64,000 nt of DNA from UBA961 sp014191195. GTDB taxonomy: Bacteria > Bacteroidota > Ignavibacteria > Kapaibacteriales > UBA961. The translations under genes were made by a program, and so were the position numbers. Positions 27,080 through 36,471 of the stretch are shown in pieces (within the stretch, counting starts at the first letter, position 1; each line of letters begins with the position of its first letter). Location: assembly GCA_964204605.1 (NCBI GenBank), contig OZ123195.1, positions 1,178,001-1,242,000 of the forward strand, read 5' to 3'. A model generated the notes under the pieces. It made no database searches and was not told the origin of the DNA. It saw only the letters and a list, made by a program, of their open reading frames with translations.

Positions 27080-28315
27080 TCAATGTAATAGCAGTGAAGT
27101 AACAGATGTCTGTGCTTCATGTAATGCTTCTGTTGCAGATTTTGTTCCATATACTGCTTGAGAAACAGCTAATTCATATGCTGCCTCTATATCTAACCAT
27201 TTAGGATGAACCGAGGATAATCGAGATTTTTTCAATTGTTCTATGAAAACCGGAAAACCATTGATGCTCGAAAAGAATAGATCTGATTGAGCCGAGGTAT
27301 CAGCAGGAATTCCTGCAGTAATACTAAGTTTACACAGTCTTAGAGTGGATTTTGCTGAAGTTAGAAATTGAATAAGTTTTAAGGATTTAGCCCTATTTTT
27401 ACTTGACTTACTCATACATAAATAATCTCCGCCTGTAAAAGACAAACCACTACCAGAATGTATCCCAGGAACAAGGCCTAATGAAAATTGAAGATTTGGG
27501 TTTAATTGTGGAATTTTTTCTAAAAGCCATGGACCACTAACCCAAAACCCTAATTTTCCTTTGATAAATTTATCATCTAATTGTTTAGATGATTCAATAA
27601 TACCAAATGGAACAAGTGAAACATATTGTTGAAGCGCATCTATATTTTGGGGTAGATCAAATGTTGGATTACCTTTTTTGTCTAAGATATCTCCAGAATT
27701 GCTCCAGAAGATTGGTAATACCCTTTTATATACTTGATGTGCATCTTGGCTTATGATACCAATTCCATATTCACCGGCAGATGCAGCCTTTGTAATTGCA
27801 GAGGCATATTGTTTTAAATCGGAAATAGTATTGGGGACAGTACTATCTGCTATTCCAGCTTTTTTACACAGCTGTCTATTAATAAAAAGAATTCTCGTAC
27901 TTAAAACCCATGGAACTGCATACATTGAATCTCCCCATTTGCTTGGGGCTAAAGCATTCTCTAAAAACCGCTTGGTTTGAATTTCATCTCTAGAAAGTGG
28001 TTCTAATACACCACCGCCAGAAAATTGCGCAACCCAATCTGATCCCAATTCTACAATATCAGGTTGTGTTCCAGCATTATAAGCAGAAATAAGCTTGGTT
28101 TTTCCATCGGACCAATTCAAGCCAATCATTTCTACTTTTATTCCCTCATTTTTTTCAAATTCTTGTAATAAAGCTTGTAACTCTTTTTGATATTTGGGTG
28201 AATTTAAAAAACATCCAAAAGTTAAAGATGTATTGTCATTCTCTTGACGAGAAGAGCATGAAGTAATGAAAAAAATACTTAGTAAAGAAAATAGAGTTGC
28301 TAGTGTAGATTTCAT
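27080..28315 (-). CDS. Extracellular solute-binding lipoprotein (ABC transporter family 1)
   Basis: The product has 411 residues. The leader ends in FFITSC with lipidated Cys20. The body matches family 1 (sugar-type) binding proteins: LTFGCFLNSPKYQKELQALL at the start, then YNAGTQPDIVELGSDWVAQF and FITGGDYLCMSKSSK-like hinge segments (FTGGDYLCM). It binds a ligand, commonly an oligosaccharide, and delivers it to an ABC permease. No permease or ATPase gene is near; the gene is instead 6 bases downstream of an M32 carboxypeptidase gene. The ligand is unknown and could be unrelated to sugars. Confidence 0.85.
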   Translation of the reverse strand: MKSTLATLFSLLSIFFITSCSSRQENDNTSLTFGCFLNSPKYQKELQALLQEFEKNEGIKVEMIGLNWSDGKTKLISAYNAGTQPDIVELGSDWVAQFSGGGVLEPLSRDEIQTKRFLENALAPSKWGDSMYAVPWVLSTRILFINRQLCKKAGIADSTVPNTISDLKQYASAITKAASAGEYGIGIISQDAHQVYKRVLPIFWSNSGDILDKKGNPTFDLPQNIDALQQYVSLVPFGIIESSKQLDDKFIKGKLGFWVSGPWLLEKIPQLNPNLQFSLGLVPGIHSGSGLSFTGGDYLCMSKSSKNRAKSLKLIQFLTSAKSTLRLCKLSITAGIPADTSAQSDLFFSSINGFPVFIEQLKKSRLSSVHPKWLDIEAAYELAVSQAVYGTKSATEALHEAQTSVTSLLLH

Positions 28316-28321
28316 AATTAT

Positions 28322-29830
28322 TTAGAAAGAAATTCCATAGATAGATCCTGCTTTTGCATATGCATAAGAAACAAATTCAGCTTCGCTTAAAGAATTTCCT
28401 GTTATGCGCTTGATAATTTCACCAGGCTTTTCACTTCTACCATAGGCATGAATGTTTTTTCTTAGCCAATCCAGTATAGATGAAAATTCACCATGTGCTA
28501 TCTGAGAATATACATCTGGAATTGCCTTTTGAATTTCCTTCCATTCCATTGCTGCATATAATTTACCCAAAGTATATCCAGGGAAATAGCCAAAACCTCC
28601 AAATGACCAATGAATATCTTGTAGACATCCTTGTGCATCATTAGGAGTTTGTATTCCAAGATATTCTTTCATTTTAAGGTTCCACAATTCTGGAATATCA
28701 TGGACTGTTATATTGCCATTGATTAAATCTCTTTCTAATTCAAAGCGTAATATGATATGCATATTATAGGTGATTTCATCTGCTTCAACACGAATAAGTG
28801 ATGGCTGTATAGTATTAACTGCGTGGAACATATCTTTTGCAGTTAAACCAATTGTTTGTTCAGGAAATATTTTCGACATTATGGGCAGGGCCCAATGCCA
28901 AAATTCTTCTGTTCTTGTAATAATTGTTTCCCATAATAGAGATTGGGACTCATGCATTCCTATCGAAGCTCCATTGGCAACAAATGTTCTGGTATATTCT
29001 GGACTAAATCCTTGCTCGTATAATCCATGCCCTGTTTCATGAATAACACCATATAAACAAGATGCCAAGTCATTTTCTTTAATTCTGGTTGTAAGCCTTA
29101 CATCATATTGTGTAAATGAAGTACAAAAAGGATGAGCTGTTAAATCTAATCGTCCATTATTAAAATTAAACCCCATTTTTTCTGCAATCAATTTCGAAAA
29201 CTCCATTTGCTTATTAGCTTCATATTGTTTCATCATTGGTGCATCTGAAACTGTATGTTTAACAGGTTCAATCGCATCAAGTATCTTTTTTGTAGAAATC
29301 CTTAAATTATCAAATATTGGATTTAATTGTTCTGCTGTGATGCCAGGTTCAAAAATATTGAGCAATGCATCATATCTAGAATCTACATAAGTTCGGCAAT
29401 CAGCTTCTTCCTTTTTTAATTCAATCAATTCCGACAGAATTGGTGCAAAAAGAGAGAAATCACTTTTGGAACGTGCTTCTTTCCATATATCCTGGGCAAG
29501 GGATTGGGTTTTGGAGGTTCTTCTAACTAAATCTTCGGGTAGTTTTACCGATTCTTCATGATCTTCTACGAATAATCGTAAAATAGGATCTTTAAATGTT
29601 TCAGCTTTATGAGATATGATATCTGAAGCTAAAGATTTTGCTTTATCTCCAATTAACAATTGATGAGCTAAAGTACTTAATGTTGATATTTGCTCGGCAC
29701 GCATTGCAGAAGCCCCTGAAGGCATATATGTTTCTTGGTCCCAGTTAAGGACAGAAGTAGCTGCACTAATATCTTGAATTGTGTGCATTAAGTCTAAAGT
29801 CTGCTTTTTTAACGATTCTATTGTAGCCAT
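28322..29830 (-). CDS. Carboxypeptidase M32 (thermostable carboxypeptidase Taq family)
   Basis: The product has 502 residues, the usual length of the M32 family. The zinc site HETGH lies at 264-268 (His264, Glu265 as general base, His268), with a downstream glutamate in GMHESQSLLWE, the conserved HESQSLxxE block of the family. The C-terminal DIHWSFGGFGYFPGYTLG also matches M32. It removes C-terminal amino acids from peptides in the cytosol; no signal peptide is present. It sits between the flavoprotein gene (22 bases upstream) and the binding lipoprotein gene (6 bases downstream) in one leftward unit. Confidence 0.94.
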   Translation of the reverse strand: MATIESLKKQTLDLMHTIQDISAATSVLNWDQETYMPSGASAMRAEQISTLSTLAHQLLIGDKAKSLASDIISHKAETFKDPILRLFVEDHEESVKLPEDLVRRTSKTQSLAQDIWKEARSKSDFSLFAPILSELIELKKEEADCRTYVDSRYDALLNIFEPGITAEQLNPIFDNLRISTKKILDAIEPVKHTVSDAPMMKQYEANKQMEFSKLIAEKMGFNFNNGRLDLTAHPFCTSFTQYDVRLTTRIKENDLASCLYGVIHETGHGLYEQGFSPEYTRTFVANGASIGMHESQSLLWETIITRTEEFWHWALPIMSKIFPEQTIGLTAKDMFHAVNTIQPSLIRVEADEITYNMHIILRFELERDLINGNITVHDIPELWNLKMKEYLGIQTPNDAQGCLQDIHWSFGGFGYFPGYTLGKLYAAMEWKEIQKAIPDVYSQIAHGEFSSILDWLRKNIHAYGRSEKPGEIIKRITGNSLSEAEFVSYAYAKAGSIYGISF

Positions 29831-29852
29831 AAATAATCTAAGTAAATACTAA

Positions 29853-31076
29853 TTAATAACTTAATAAATAAGAAAGCCAAGAATTACCTAGCTTTTCTAG
29901 GATAGAATTTTGTCTTAATCTGCTTTTTAAATGGGCAAAATCAACACGATCTAATTCTTGATCTTGATTAAAACAACTGAATACTGGAGTAACTTCTTTG
30001 CCAGTTTCTGGGTCTACATGTTTTTGCAAACATTGTGCACATATTTCTTTCATCATACATTGCATTGGAGAATTAATAGAACCAATTGCAATATGATCTT
30101 TTAGATATGGCTTTAATACTGATTTTCTAGCATCTTTTACAGCTTTCATCATGCCATCACTTCCAATAGCTATAATTCTATTAATGGCATGTAGAGGAAT
30201 AATTTGTTCACCTGCCCTGCCTTCAGCATAAGCAAGCATGGCTTCGATAATATTGCCACGGATATGAATATCTTGTGGTCTATTAGGAATAATATCTTTT
30301 CCAGTATCACTACACCAAACAATTTTATCGGTAGAAGCTTCGATATCTTCCATTTTAAAAACATCTTCCCCATTTTTATAACCAGCAAAATAAATCACAG
30401 AATTGCCATTTTTCTTTAATGTTTTTGAAATAGAGAATAATACAGCATTGCCTAAACCTCCACCGGCTAACAATACTTGTTCTCCAAATGGAATTTCAGT
30501 TGGAGAACCAGTTGGACCCATAACTACAAGACTTTGTCCTGGCTTTAGATATTGTACTAATCGTGAAGATGCTCCGATTTCAAGCACAATAATGGACAAT
30601 AATCCTCTTTCTGGGTCAGTCCAAGCACCAGTCATAGCTAATGCTTCCATAGTAAAAGATTTACCATCTATGATGATTGGATCTGTTTCATAATTCTGCA
30701 TTCGATAAAATTCACCAGGCTGAAAATGCTTGGCTGCTGCTGGAGCATGGACAATAATTTCTGTAATAGTTGGAGTAAGTTTTTCAACACTCACTACCTT
30801 AGGTTTAAATTGATGATCAAGATGTAAGAAAAATTCATCTAGTTCACCTTGCGGAGGAACATATTCCTTTTGTTCAGCTTTTCGTATATCATCTTCAAAT
30901 AATTCAGCAATTTTCTTATATCCATTCTTGGCACTGGCCATTGCTTTTACAACGCTACCAGCATAGTATGGATGTCCATCACCAAAGAAGGAAATATGTT
31001 TTCCATCTTGATGATATGAAGTAAAAAAGGCTTGAGAAATATCCTCTTTTTCAATTTCTAAATGTATTTTTTTCAT
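29853..31076 (-). CDS. Flavoprotein/ferredoxin-reductase-like electron transfer subunit, corresponding to the C-terminal half of a larger oxidoreductase
   Basis: The product has 407 residues. The first 100 (SFFGDGHPYYAGSVVKAMAS, then AKNGYKKIAELF) resemble the very end of a GltD-like FAD/NAD oxidoreductase. Next come an FAD-binding domain (FQPGEFYRMQNYET), an NAD-binding domain (VLLAGGGLGNAVLFSISKTL), and a DHODB-type iron-sulfur cluster region with Cys in QCMMKEICAQC and a fourth in VFSCF. In many bacteria these are the C-terminal part of a fused protein of over 1,000 residues. Here the GltD-like body is absent and queA follows upstream within 108 bases. It may work with a separate partner or be a shortened remnant that is still expressed. 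Confidence 0.7.
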   Translation of the reverse strand: MKKIHLEIEKEDISQAFFTSYHQDGKHISFFGDGHPYYAGSVVKAMASAKNGYKKIAELFEDDIRKAEQKEYVPPQGELDEFFLHLDHQFKPKVVSVEKLTPTITEIIVHAPAAAKHFQPGEFYRMQNYETDPIIIDGKSFTMEALAMTGAWTDPERGLLSIIVLEIGASSRLVQYLKPGQSLVVMGPTGSPTEIPFGEQVLLAGGGLGNAVLFSISKTLKKNGNSVIYFAGYKNGEDVFKMEDIEASTDKIVWCSDTGKDIIPNRPQDIHIRGNIIEAMLAYAEGRAGEQIIPLHAINRIIAIGSDGMMKAVKDARKSVLKPYLKDHIAIGSINSPMQCMMKEICAQCLQKHVDPETGKEVTPVFSCFNQDQELDRVDFAHLKSRLRQNSILEKLGNSWLSYLLSY

Positions 31077-31087
31077 GTGAGAAATGT

Positions 31088-31120
31088 CAAAAAAGAAGTC
31101 ACATTACTATAAAATGTGAC
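31088..31120 (-). terminator. Terminator of queA
   Basis: On the minus strand GTCACATT and AATGTGAC pair over 8 bases around a 7-base loop, followed by TTCTTTTTT. It separates queA from the flavoprotein gene, which therefore needs its own promoter or read-through. Confidence 0.75.
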
Positions 31121-31184
31121 CCCAAATAAGAGTATTAAGGAACGATAACAACAATATGTTAGAAATGATTTCTACATCTTGTAA

Positions 31185-32228
31185 TTAGATGATAAGCATT
31201 GCATCACCATAAGCATAGAACTTATAATCTTGCTTTAATGCCTTTTTATATGCTTTAAATAATAATTCTTTACCCGAAAAAGCAGCTGTCAACAAAATTG
31301 AAGGTGTTGCTGGAGGATGGAAATTAGTAATAAAACGATTAGCAATTTTAAATTCATAAGGAGGATAAATAAACTTATCTGTCCAACCTTTATTGGGTTT
31401 TACAGTTCCAGTTGTTAAAACGCTAGCTTCCAAAGCACGAGCAACTGAACATCCAACAGCATATACATTCTTTTTAGCTTTTAAAGATTTATTGATGATG
31501 TCGGCATTGTCTTTAGTAATCTCAAAATATTCAGAATACATTCTATGCTTGGTTAAATCTTCAACCTCAATATTTTCGAAAATACCTTGTCCAATATTTA
31601 AACTAACTGTTGCAATTCTTACCCCTTTTTTATCTAATTCTTTTAACATCTCTGTAGTGATATGTAATCCAGCTGTTGGAGGTGCAATTGAAGCAGTTCT
31701 ATTAGGATTTGCAAAGACAGTTTGATATGTTTCTTTATCATGATCTGTTGGATCACGCTTGATATAAGCAGGTAAAGGCATTTCGCCAATTCTTTCAATA
31801 ACCTTGAATAAGTCTCCATCATAGCTAAAGCGGACAGTTCTGCCACGATTTGTAGTATTATCTACCACTTCGCAATAGAATTTATTATTGTCAAAATAAA
31901 TTTTATTACCAATTCTCACTTTTCTAGCTGGTTCTACTAAAACATCCCATATTCTTTCTTGCGCTTTAAGTTCACGTAATAACATGACTTCGATTTTGGC
32001 ATTTGTTTTTTCTTTTTTACCAAATACTCTAGCTGGAAAAACGCGGGTTTCATTTAGTACAATACAATCCCCTTTTTGAAAATAATCTAGTATATCACGG
32101 AATGTTTTGTCTTCCATTTCACCAGTTTCACGATTTAATACCATCATTTTTGCAGAATCTCTAGGATCTGCAGGAAATTTTGCAATACATGTTTTCGGCG
32201 CGATATACCGAAACTCAGAAAGTTTCAT
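31185..32228 (-). CDS. queA: S-adenosylmethionine:tRNA ribosyltransferase-isomerase
   Basis: QueA transfers and rearranges the ribose of S-adenosylmethionine onto 7-aminomethyl-7-deazaguanine in tRNA to give epoxyqueuosine. The 347 residues match the family: the start MKLSEFRYIAPKTCIAKFPA followed by DPRDSAKMMVLNRETGE, then GRLLP-type barrel segments, PTAGLHIT, VSLNIGQGIFENIEVEDL, and NFHPPATPSILLTAAFSG near the end. It is a single gene divergent from uvrB, ended by its own terminator. Other queuosine genes are not in the window. Confidence 0.96.
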   Translation of the reverse strand: MKLSEFRYIAPKTCIAKFPADPRDSAKMMVLNRETGEMEDKTFRDILDYFQKGDCIVLNETRVFPARVFGKKEKTNAKIEVMLLRELKAQERIWDVLVEPARKVRIGNKIYFDNNKFYCEVVDNTTNRGRTVRFSYDGDLFKVIERIGEMPLPAYIKRDPTDHDKETYQTVFANPNRTASIAPPTAGLHITTEMLKELDKKGVRIATVSLNIGQGIFENIEVEDLTKHRMYSEYFEITKDNADIINKSLKAKKNVYAVGCSVARALEASVLTTGTVKPNKGWTDKFIYPPYEFKIANRFITNFHPPATPSILLTAAFSGKELLFKAYKKALKQDYKFYAYGDAMLII

Positions 32229-32460
32229 TTTCTTTTTGCTCTAAAATTGAGGAAAATATAGTGGAAATATTAATTGTTAAAATCTTATCCCCTTTGATTT
32301 AAGCAGTTTACACAAGTTTTTTTGCCATTATTGGTAAAAATTGATGTGGCACATAGTGTAAATATACAGTTTGAAAGGGGGGCTTGTCAATATATATTTT
32401 ATTTATACCATAAAAATCACACAATTTAGTGCTTATTCTGTGTGCACATTGAAGATAATT

Positions 32461-34506
32461 ATGAAACAAAAACCATTCGAGCTTACTTCATCATATCAAC
32501 CTGCTGGAGATCAACCTGATGCAATTATTGAGTTGAAGGAGGGACTTATTCGCGGTGATAAGTTTCAGACTTTACTTGGGGTTACAGGCTCAGGGAAAAC
32601 TTTTACTATATCTAATGTTATTGCCCAGACTGGACGTCCTACTTTGGTTATATCACCTAATAAAACACTTGCTGCCCAATTGTATGGGGAATTCAAACAG
32701 TTCTTCCCACAAAATAGTGTAGAATTTTTTATCAGTTATTATGATTATTATCAACCCGAAGCTTATATCCCATCAACAGATACATTTATCGAAAAAGATT
32801 TTGCTATTAATGATGAAATTGATCGTTTACGATTAAGAGCTAGCAGTGCACTTGTAGAAGGTAAGAGAGATGTCATTATTGTTGCATCAGTGAGCTGTAT
32901 TTATGGCATTGGAGACAAAGAAGCATATTCATCTATGCTTTTTCACTTATTTGAAGGACAAATCATTAAGCGTCAAGCACTTATTTATCGATTAACGGAC
33001 TTATACTATTCTCGAAATGATTTTGAATGGACGAGGGGAACTTTTAGAGTAAGAGGTGATATAATTGATATTATGCCAGCCCAAGAAGATGAGCAAGGTA
33101 TTCGTATTGAAATGTTTGGTGATACGATAGAGAAGCTAAGTATTATTTCTAGAGTGCAAGGTAATGTTTTAGGGATGATTGATTCTGTTACTTTATATCC
33201 TGCCAGACAATTTGTTACTCCAGAGAATGAACTTATCAGAGCTATGGCTGATATTAAAAATGAACTTAGTGATAGATTAATTGAATTGAGGAAACAAGAT
33301 AAATTAATTGAAGCTCAAAGGCTGGAACAAAGAACTCTTTTTGATTTAGAAATGATGAAAGAAGTTGGTTATTGTTCTGGAATTGAAAACTATTCTATGC
33401 ATTTAACCGGAAGAAAACCTGGAGAAAGACCTTCTTGTCTTTTTGATTATTTCCCTGAAGATTATCTTTTAGTCATCGATGAAAGCCATGTTACTATTCC
33501 ACAATTAAGGGCTATGTATAATGGAGATAGAAAAAGAAAAAGTACATTAGTAGAGCATGGATTTAGATTGCCTTCTGCCATGGAAAATCGTCCGCTTCGT
33601 TTTGAAGAAACCGAAGAATTGATACATCAAGCCATTTTTTTAAGTGCAACTCCTGCAGATTATGAATTAGAAAAGTGCGAAGGTATCATTGTAGAACAAG
33701 TTATACGGCCAACAGGTTTATTAGATCCAGTTATGGAAGTAAGGCCAGTACGTACACAAATTGATGATTTATTATATGAGATTAGACTAAGAGTTCCCAA
33801 AAAAGAAAGAGTTCTTGTTACTACTCTTACCAAAAGGATGTCAGAAGATTTAACAGATTATCTTACAAATCTTGGAGTAAAAGTAGCCTATATTCACTCA
33901 GAAATTGTAGCATTAGAAAGAGTAGAAATACTTAGAAATCTAAGAATAGGAGAATTTGATGTTCTTGTTGGGGTAAATTTGTTAAGAGAAGGTTTAGATT
34001 TGCCAGAAGTTTCACTTGTAGCAATTTTAGATGCAGATAAAGAAGGTTTTTTAAGAAGTGAACGTTCATTACTGCAAACAGCTGGAAGAACTGCCAGAAA
34101 TTCATCAGGATTAGTTATTCTCTATGCCGATAAAATAACTAGATCTATGCAATTGGTTTTAGATGAAACTACCAGAAGAAGAGCAAAACAAATTGCATAC
34201 AATACCGAACATAATATTAATCCTACAACAGTGTATAAAACACTAGAGGAAATTTTACAGTCTACATCTGTTGCTGATATTCAAGCACATAAAACGAAAA
34301 GAAAAAATGAAGCTGAGCATAATAGGAATAGAAAAGCTGCGGAACCAATGATGAAATATCTTAGTTCTGAACAAAGAAAAGATTTAATGGACCAATTGTA
34401 TAATGAGATGAAACAGGCGGCAAGAGATTTAGATTATGAAAGAGCCGCTGAGTTAAGAGATGAAATTGCTCGCTTACAATTAGCAGAAGAATCAGTAAAA
34501 AAGTAA
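32461..34506 (+). CDS. uvrB: UvrABC excinuclease subunit B
   Basis: UvrB is the helicase-like damage-verifying subunit of nucleotide excision repair. From the ATG at 32461 the product has 681 residues, the family's usual size; the open frame upstream to 32371 adds residues unlike UvrB. Visible features are Walker A GVTGSGKT at 40-47, the beta-hairpin YYDYYQPEAYIP that inserts between DNA strands, the helicase motif LLVIDESHVT, motif VI DADKEGFLRSERSLLQTAGR, and the C-terminal UVR coiled coil DLDYERAAELRDEIARL that contacts UvrC. It leads a plus-strand cluster; uvrA and uvrC are not present here. Confidence 0.97.
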   Translation: MKQKPFELTSSYQPAGDQPDAIIELKEGLIRGDKFQTLLGVTGSGKTFTISNVIAQTGRPTLVISPNKTLAAQLYGEFKQFFPQNSVEFFISYYDYYQPEAYIPSTDTFIEKDFAINDEIDRLRLRASSALVEGKRDVIIVASVSCIYGIGDKEAYSSMLFHLFEGQIIKRQALIYRLTDLYYSRNDFEWTRGTFRVRGDIIDIMPAQEDEQGIRIEMFGDTIEKLSIISRVQGNVLGMIDSVTLYPARQFVTPENELIRAMADIKNELSDRLIELRKQDKLIEAQRLEQRTLFDLEMMKEVGYCSGIENYSMHLTGRKPGERPSCLFDYFPEDYLLVIDESHVTIPQLRAMYNGDRKRKSTLVEHGFRLPSAMENRPLRFEETEELIHQAIFLSATPADYELEKCEGIIVEQVIRPTGLLDPVMEVRPVRTQIDDLLYEIRLRVPKKERVLVTTLTKRMSEDLTDYLTNLGVKVAYIHSEIVALERVEILRNLRIGEFDVLVGVNLLREGLDLPEVSLVAILDADKEGFLRSERSLLQTAGRTARNSSGLVILYADKITRSMQLVLDETTRRRAKQIAYNTEHNINPTTVYKTLEEILQSTSVADIQAHKTKRKNEAEHNRNRKAAEPMMKYLSSEQRKDLMDQLYNEMKQAARDLDYERAAELRDEIARLQLAEESVKK

Positions 34507-34534
34507 ATATGTTAATCAAACTAATAGATGTATT

Positions 34535-35389
34535 ATGAAAGTTATTGTTATTACAGGTGCTTCATCAGGAATTGGAGCTGAATTAGCGTTAAAGGCTGCT
34601 GCTAATGGATATTTTATAGCTATATGCGCTAGAAGAAAAGAAAAATTAGAAAGTGTACAACAATCAATAGAGCAGAATGGTGGCAAATGCTTTATGATGC
34701 AAGCCGATATTAGCATTAAAGAACAAGCTGAACAATTTATTCATAATGTAATATCACATTATGGACGAATTGATATTCTGGTAAATAATGCCGGAAGAGG
34801 TAATCTGGCCTCTGTAGAAGATACAACCGAGGAACAGTTATTAAGTATCTTTGGTGTCAATGTATTTTCATTATGGTATATCACAGCACCAGCTTTGATT
34901 CAAATGAAATTACAAGGGTATGGACATATTATCAATATTGCAAGTGTAGCAGGTACGATGGGATTTCCCTTTAACAGCGCTTATGTTGCCGCCAAACATG
35001 CTGTGATGGGCTTTACAGCTTCCTTAAGAGCAGAATTAGCAGGCTCTCATATAAGTGCAACAGCTATATGCCCCGATGGTGTTATCACCGAATGGGGAAC
35101 GGTAACAGAAGGAGGAGAAATTGGCAAATTATTTATGTCTGGAATAAGAGAATCTAGATCGATTGCAAGAGAAAAAGGTATTGGTTTAGCTCCTCTAGCT
35201 GCAATGATTACAGCAAAAAGTGTGGCAGATATCATTTTACAAACTGCTGAATTCCCACCTGAGCACGATATATACACACATGTTGGAACCCATGAAAGAG
35301 CAATGGAATTTGCTGAAAATAGATGGAAGGCTGAGCAAAAAATGTTAGCCTTTTATTTGGGAATGCAAAAATCATATTCTCAATCATAA
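34535..35389 (+). CDS. Short-chain dehydrogenase/reductase
   Basis: The product has 284 residues. It is a classical SDR: cofactor motif TGASSGIG at 7-14, NNAG in ILVNNAGRG, a catalytic Ser in INIASVAG, and catalytic Tyr150/Lys154 in YVAAK. The Arg-rich ICARRKEKLE after strand 2 favours NADP(H). It resembles DltE/YdfG-like oxidoreductases with broad substrates, so the physiological reaction cannot be named. It lies 28 bases after uvrB on the same strand. Confidence 0.9.
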   Translation: MKVIVITGASSGIGAELALKAAANGYFIAICARRKEKLESVQQSIEQNGGKCFMMQADISIKEQAEQFIHNVISHYGRIDILVNNAGRGNLASVEDTTEEQLLSIFGVNVFSLWYITAPALIQMKLQGYGHIINIASVAGTMGFPFNSAYVAAKHAVMGFTASLRAELAGSHISATAICPDGVITEWGTVTEGGEIGKLFMSGIRESRSIAREKGIGLAPLAAMITAKSVADIILQTAEFPPEHDIYTHVGTHERAMEFAENRWKAEQKMLAFYLGMQKSYSQS

Positions 35390-35491
35390 GATGATTTTTC
35401 CTAAAGCAAACCGATCTAGTATGTACGATATATCATTGTAAGATATTTTATGTAAAAACTATTCTATACAAAACATTTTTTATATTGTGGT

Positions 35492-36469
35492 ATGATGTCT
35501 GAATCTCAATATAAAATGCCGAAGGTAGATATAGTACTTATCTCCTACAATACACAAAATTTATTATTAAAATGTTTGCACTCCTTATTCTTAACTCCTC
35601 AGGGCATAGAATTAGGAAATGTTATTATTGTAGATAATGCATCTTCAGACAAAACAATAGAGAATATAAAAGCATATTATCCTGGCTGTATTATCATTGG
35701 TTTACCCAATAATATTGGCTATGCCGGTGCAGTAAATGAAGGAATGAAAAAGGCAAAATCTTCATGGGTTTTTATTGGTAATTCAGATATTGAATTCAGA
35801 AATTTTACTTTATCAAATTTATTACAACAAGCCGAATTACATACACAAAATGCTGTATGTTGTCCACAACAAGTGTATCCAAATAATTCGTATCAAAGAA
35901 GTTGGGGCTATTTTCCAGGTTTATCTGAATCTTTACATTATATAAGTTTATCTGTTGCTTTTGATAGTATGCTCCAATCTATATCCTTAAAATTAGGACT
36001 ACACAGAAAATCATATACTGTTCCTTATGCAGATGGAGCTGGCTTATTGCTAAATAGGGCCATATTTAATCAACTTGATGGTTTTGATGCTAATTTCTTT
36101 TTTTATTCCGAAGAATGTGATTATTGCTATCGGGTTTGGCAAGCACAATATGCTGTCTTATTTGCTCCTTCTTCAATTCTGATGCATCATAGAGGTTCTT
36201 CAACCGGGGGAGATCTTCCTTCTATTTCATCGGTGGAAATGCTTTTTAAAAGTAAAATTCAATTTTTAGAAAAAAATGGGAAACAATCTCAAATTGTACC
36301 TATGTTATTGATAATGATTTTCTATTATATTGAATTATTGCTGATAAAGTTTGTACCAGCATTGGTCAATCAACATAGTAGAAATGCATGGAAATCTCAT
36401 GTTTTGTCTATGATAACATGTATTTCCCTATTGATTTCTCTTCTCTTTCCAAGTAAAAATACCTATTAA
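35492..36469 (+). CDS. Family 2 glycosyltransferase (rhamnosyltransferase-like) with a C-terminal membrane segment
   Basis: The product has 325 residues. The GT-A nucleotide-sugar domain begins PKVDIVLISYNTQNLLLKCL, with WVFIGNSDIEF in the position of the family's DxD-like motif. It continues ADGAGLLLNRAIFNQLDGFD and FFYSEECDYCYRVWQAQY, the latter typical of WbbL-like rhamnosyltransferases. Residues about 268-320 contain one or two hydrophobic segments that probably tether it to the inner membrane. It likely builds a cell-surface polysaccharide. It sits 102 bases after the SDR gene and 2 bases before cinA. The acceptor is unknown. Confidence 0.88.
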   Translation: MMSESQYKMPKVDIVLISYNTQNLLLKCLHSLFLTPQGIELGNVIIVDNASSDKTIENIKAYYPGCIIIGLPNNIGYAGAVNEGMKKAKSSWVFIGNSDIEFRNFTLSNLLQQAELHTQNAVCCPQQVYPNNSYQRSWGYFPGLSESLHYISLSVAFDSMLQSISLKLGLHRKSYTVPYADGAGLLLNRAIFNQLDGFDANFFFYSEECDYCYRVWQAQYAVLFAPSSILMHHRGSSTGGDLPSISSVEMLFKSKIQFLEKNGKQSQIVPMLLIMIFYYIELLLIKFVPALVNQHSRNAWKSHVLSMITCISLLISLLFPSKNTY

Positions 36470-36471
36470 CA

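Noticed and set aside
26952..27161. Open frame on the plus strand in the gap between the BNR and solute-binding genes
   Set aside because: It runs into the binding-protein gene on the opposite strand and has a composition expected from AT-rich DNA, with no ribosome site or recognisable domain.
32371..32460. Longer start for uvrB
   Set aside because: The added residues do not match UvrB, and the ATG at 32461 gives the usual 681-residue length.
35382..35400. Small hairpin at the end of the short-chain dehydrogenase gene (AATCAT/ATGATT plus T run)
   Set aside because: The stem is only 6 AT-rich pairs; too weak to call a terminator without transcript data.
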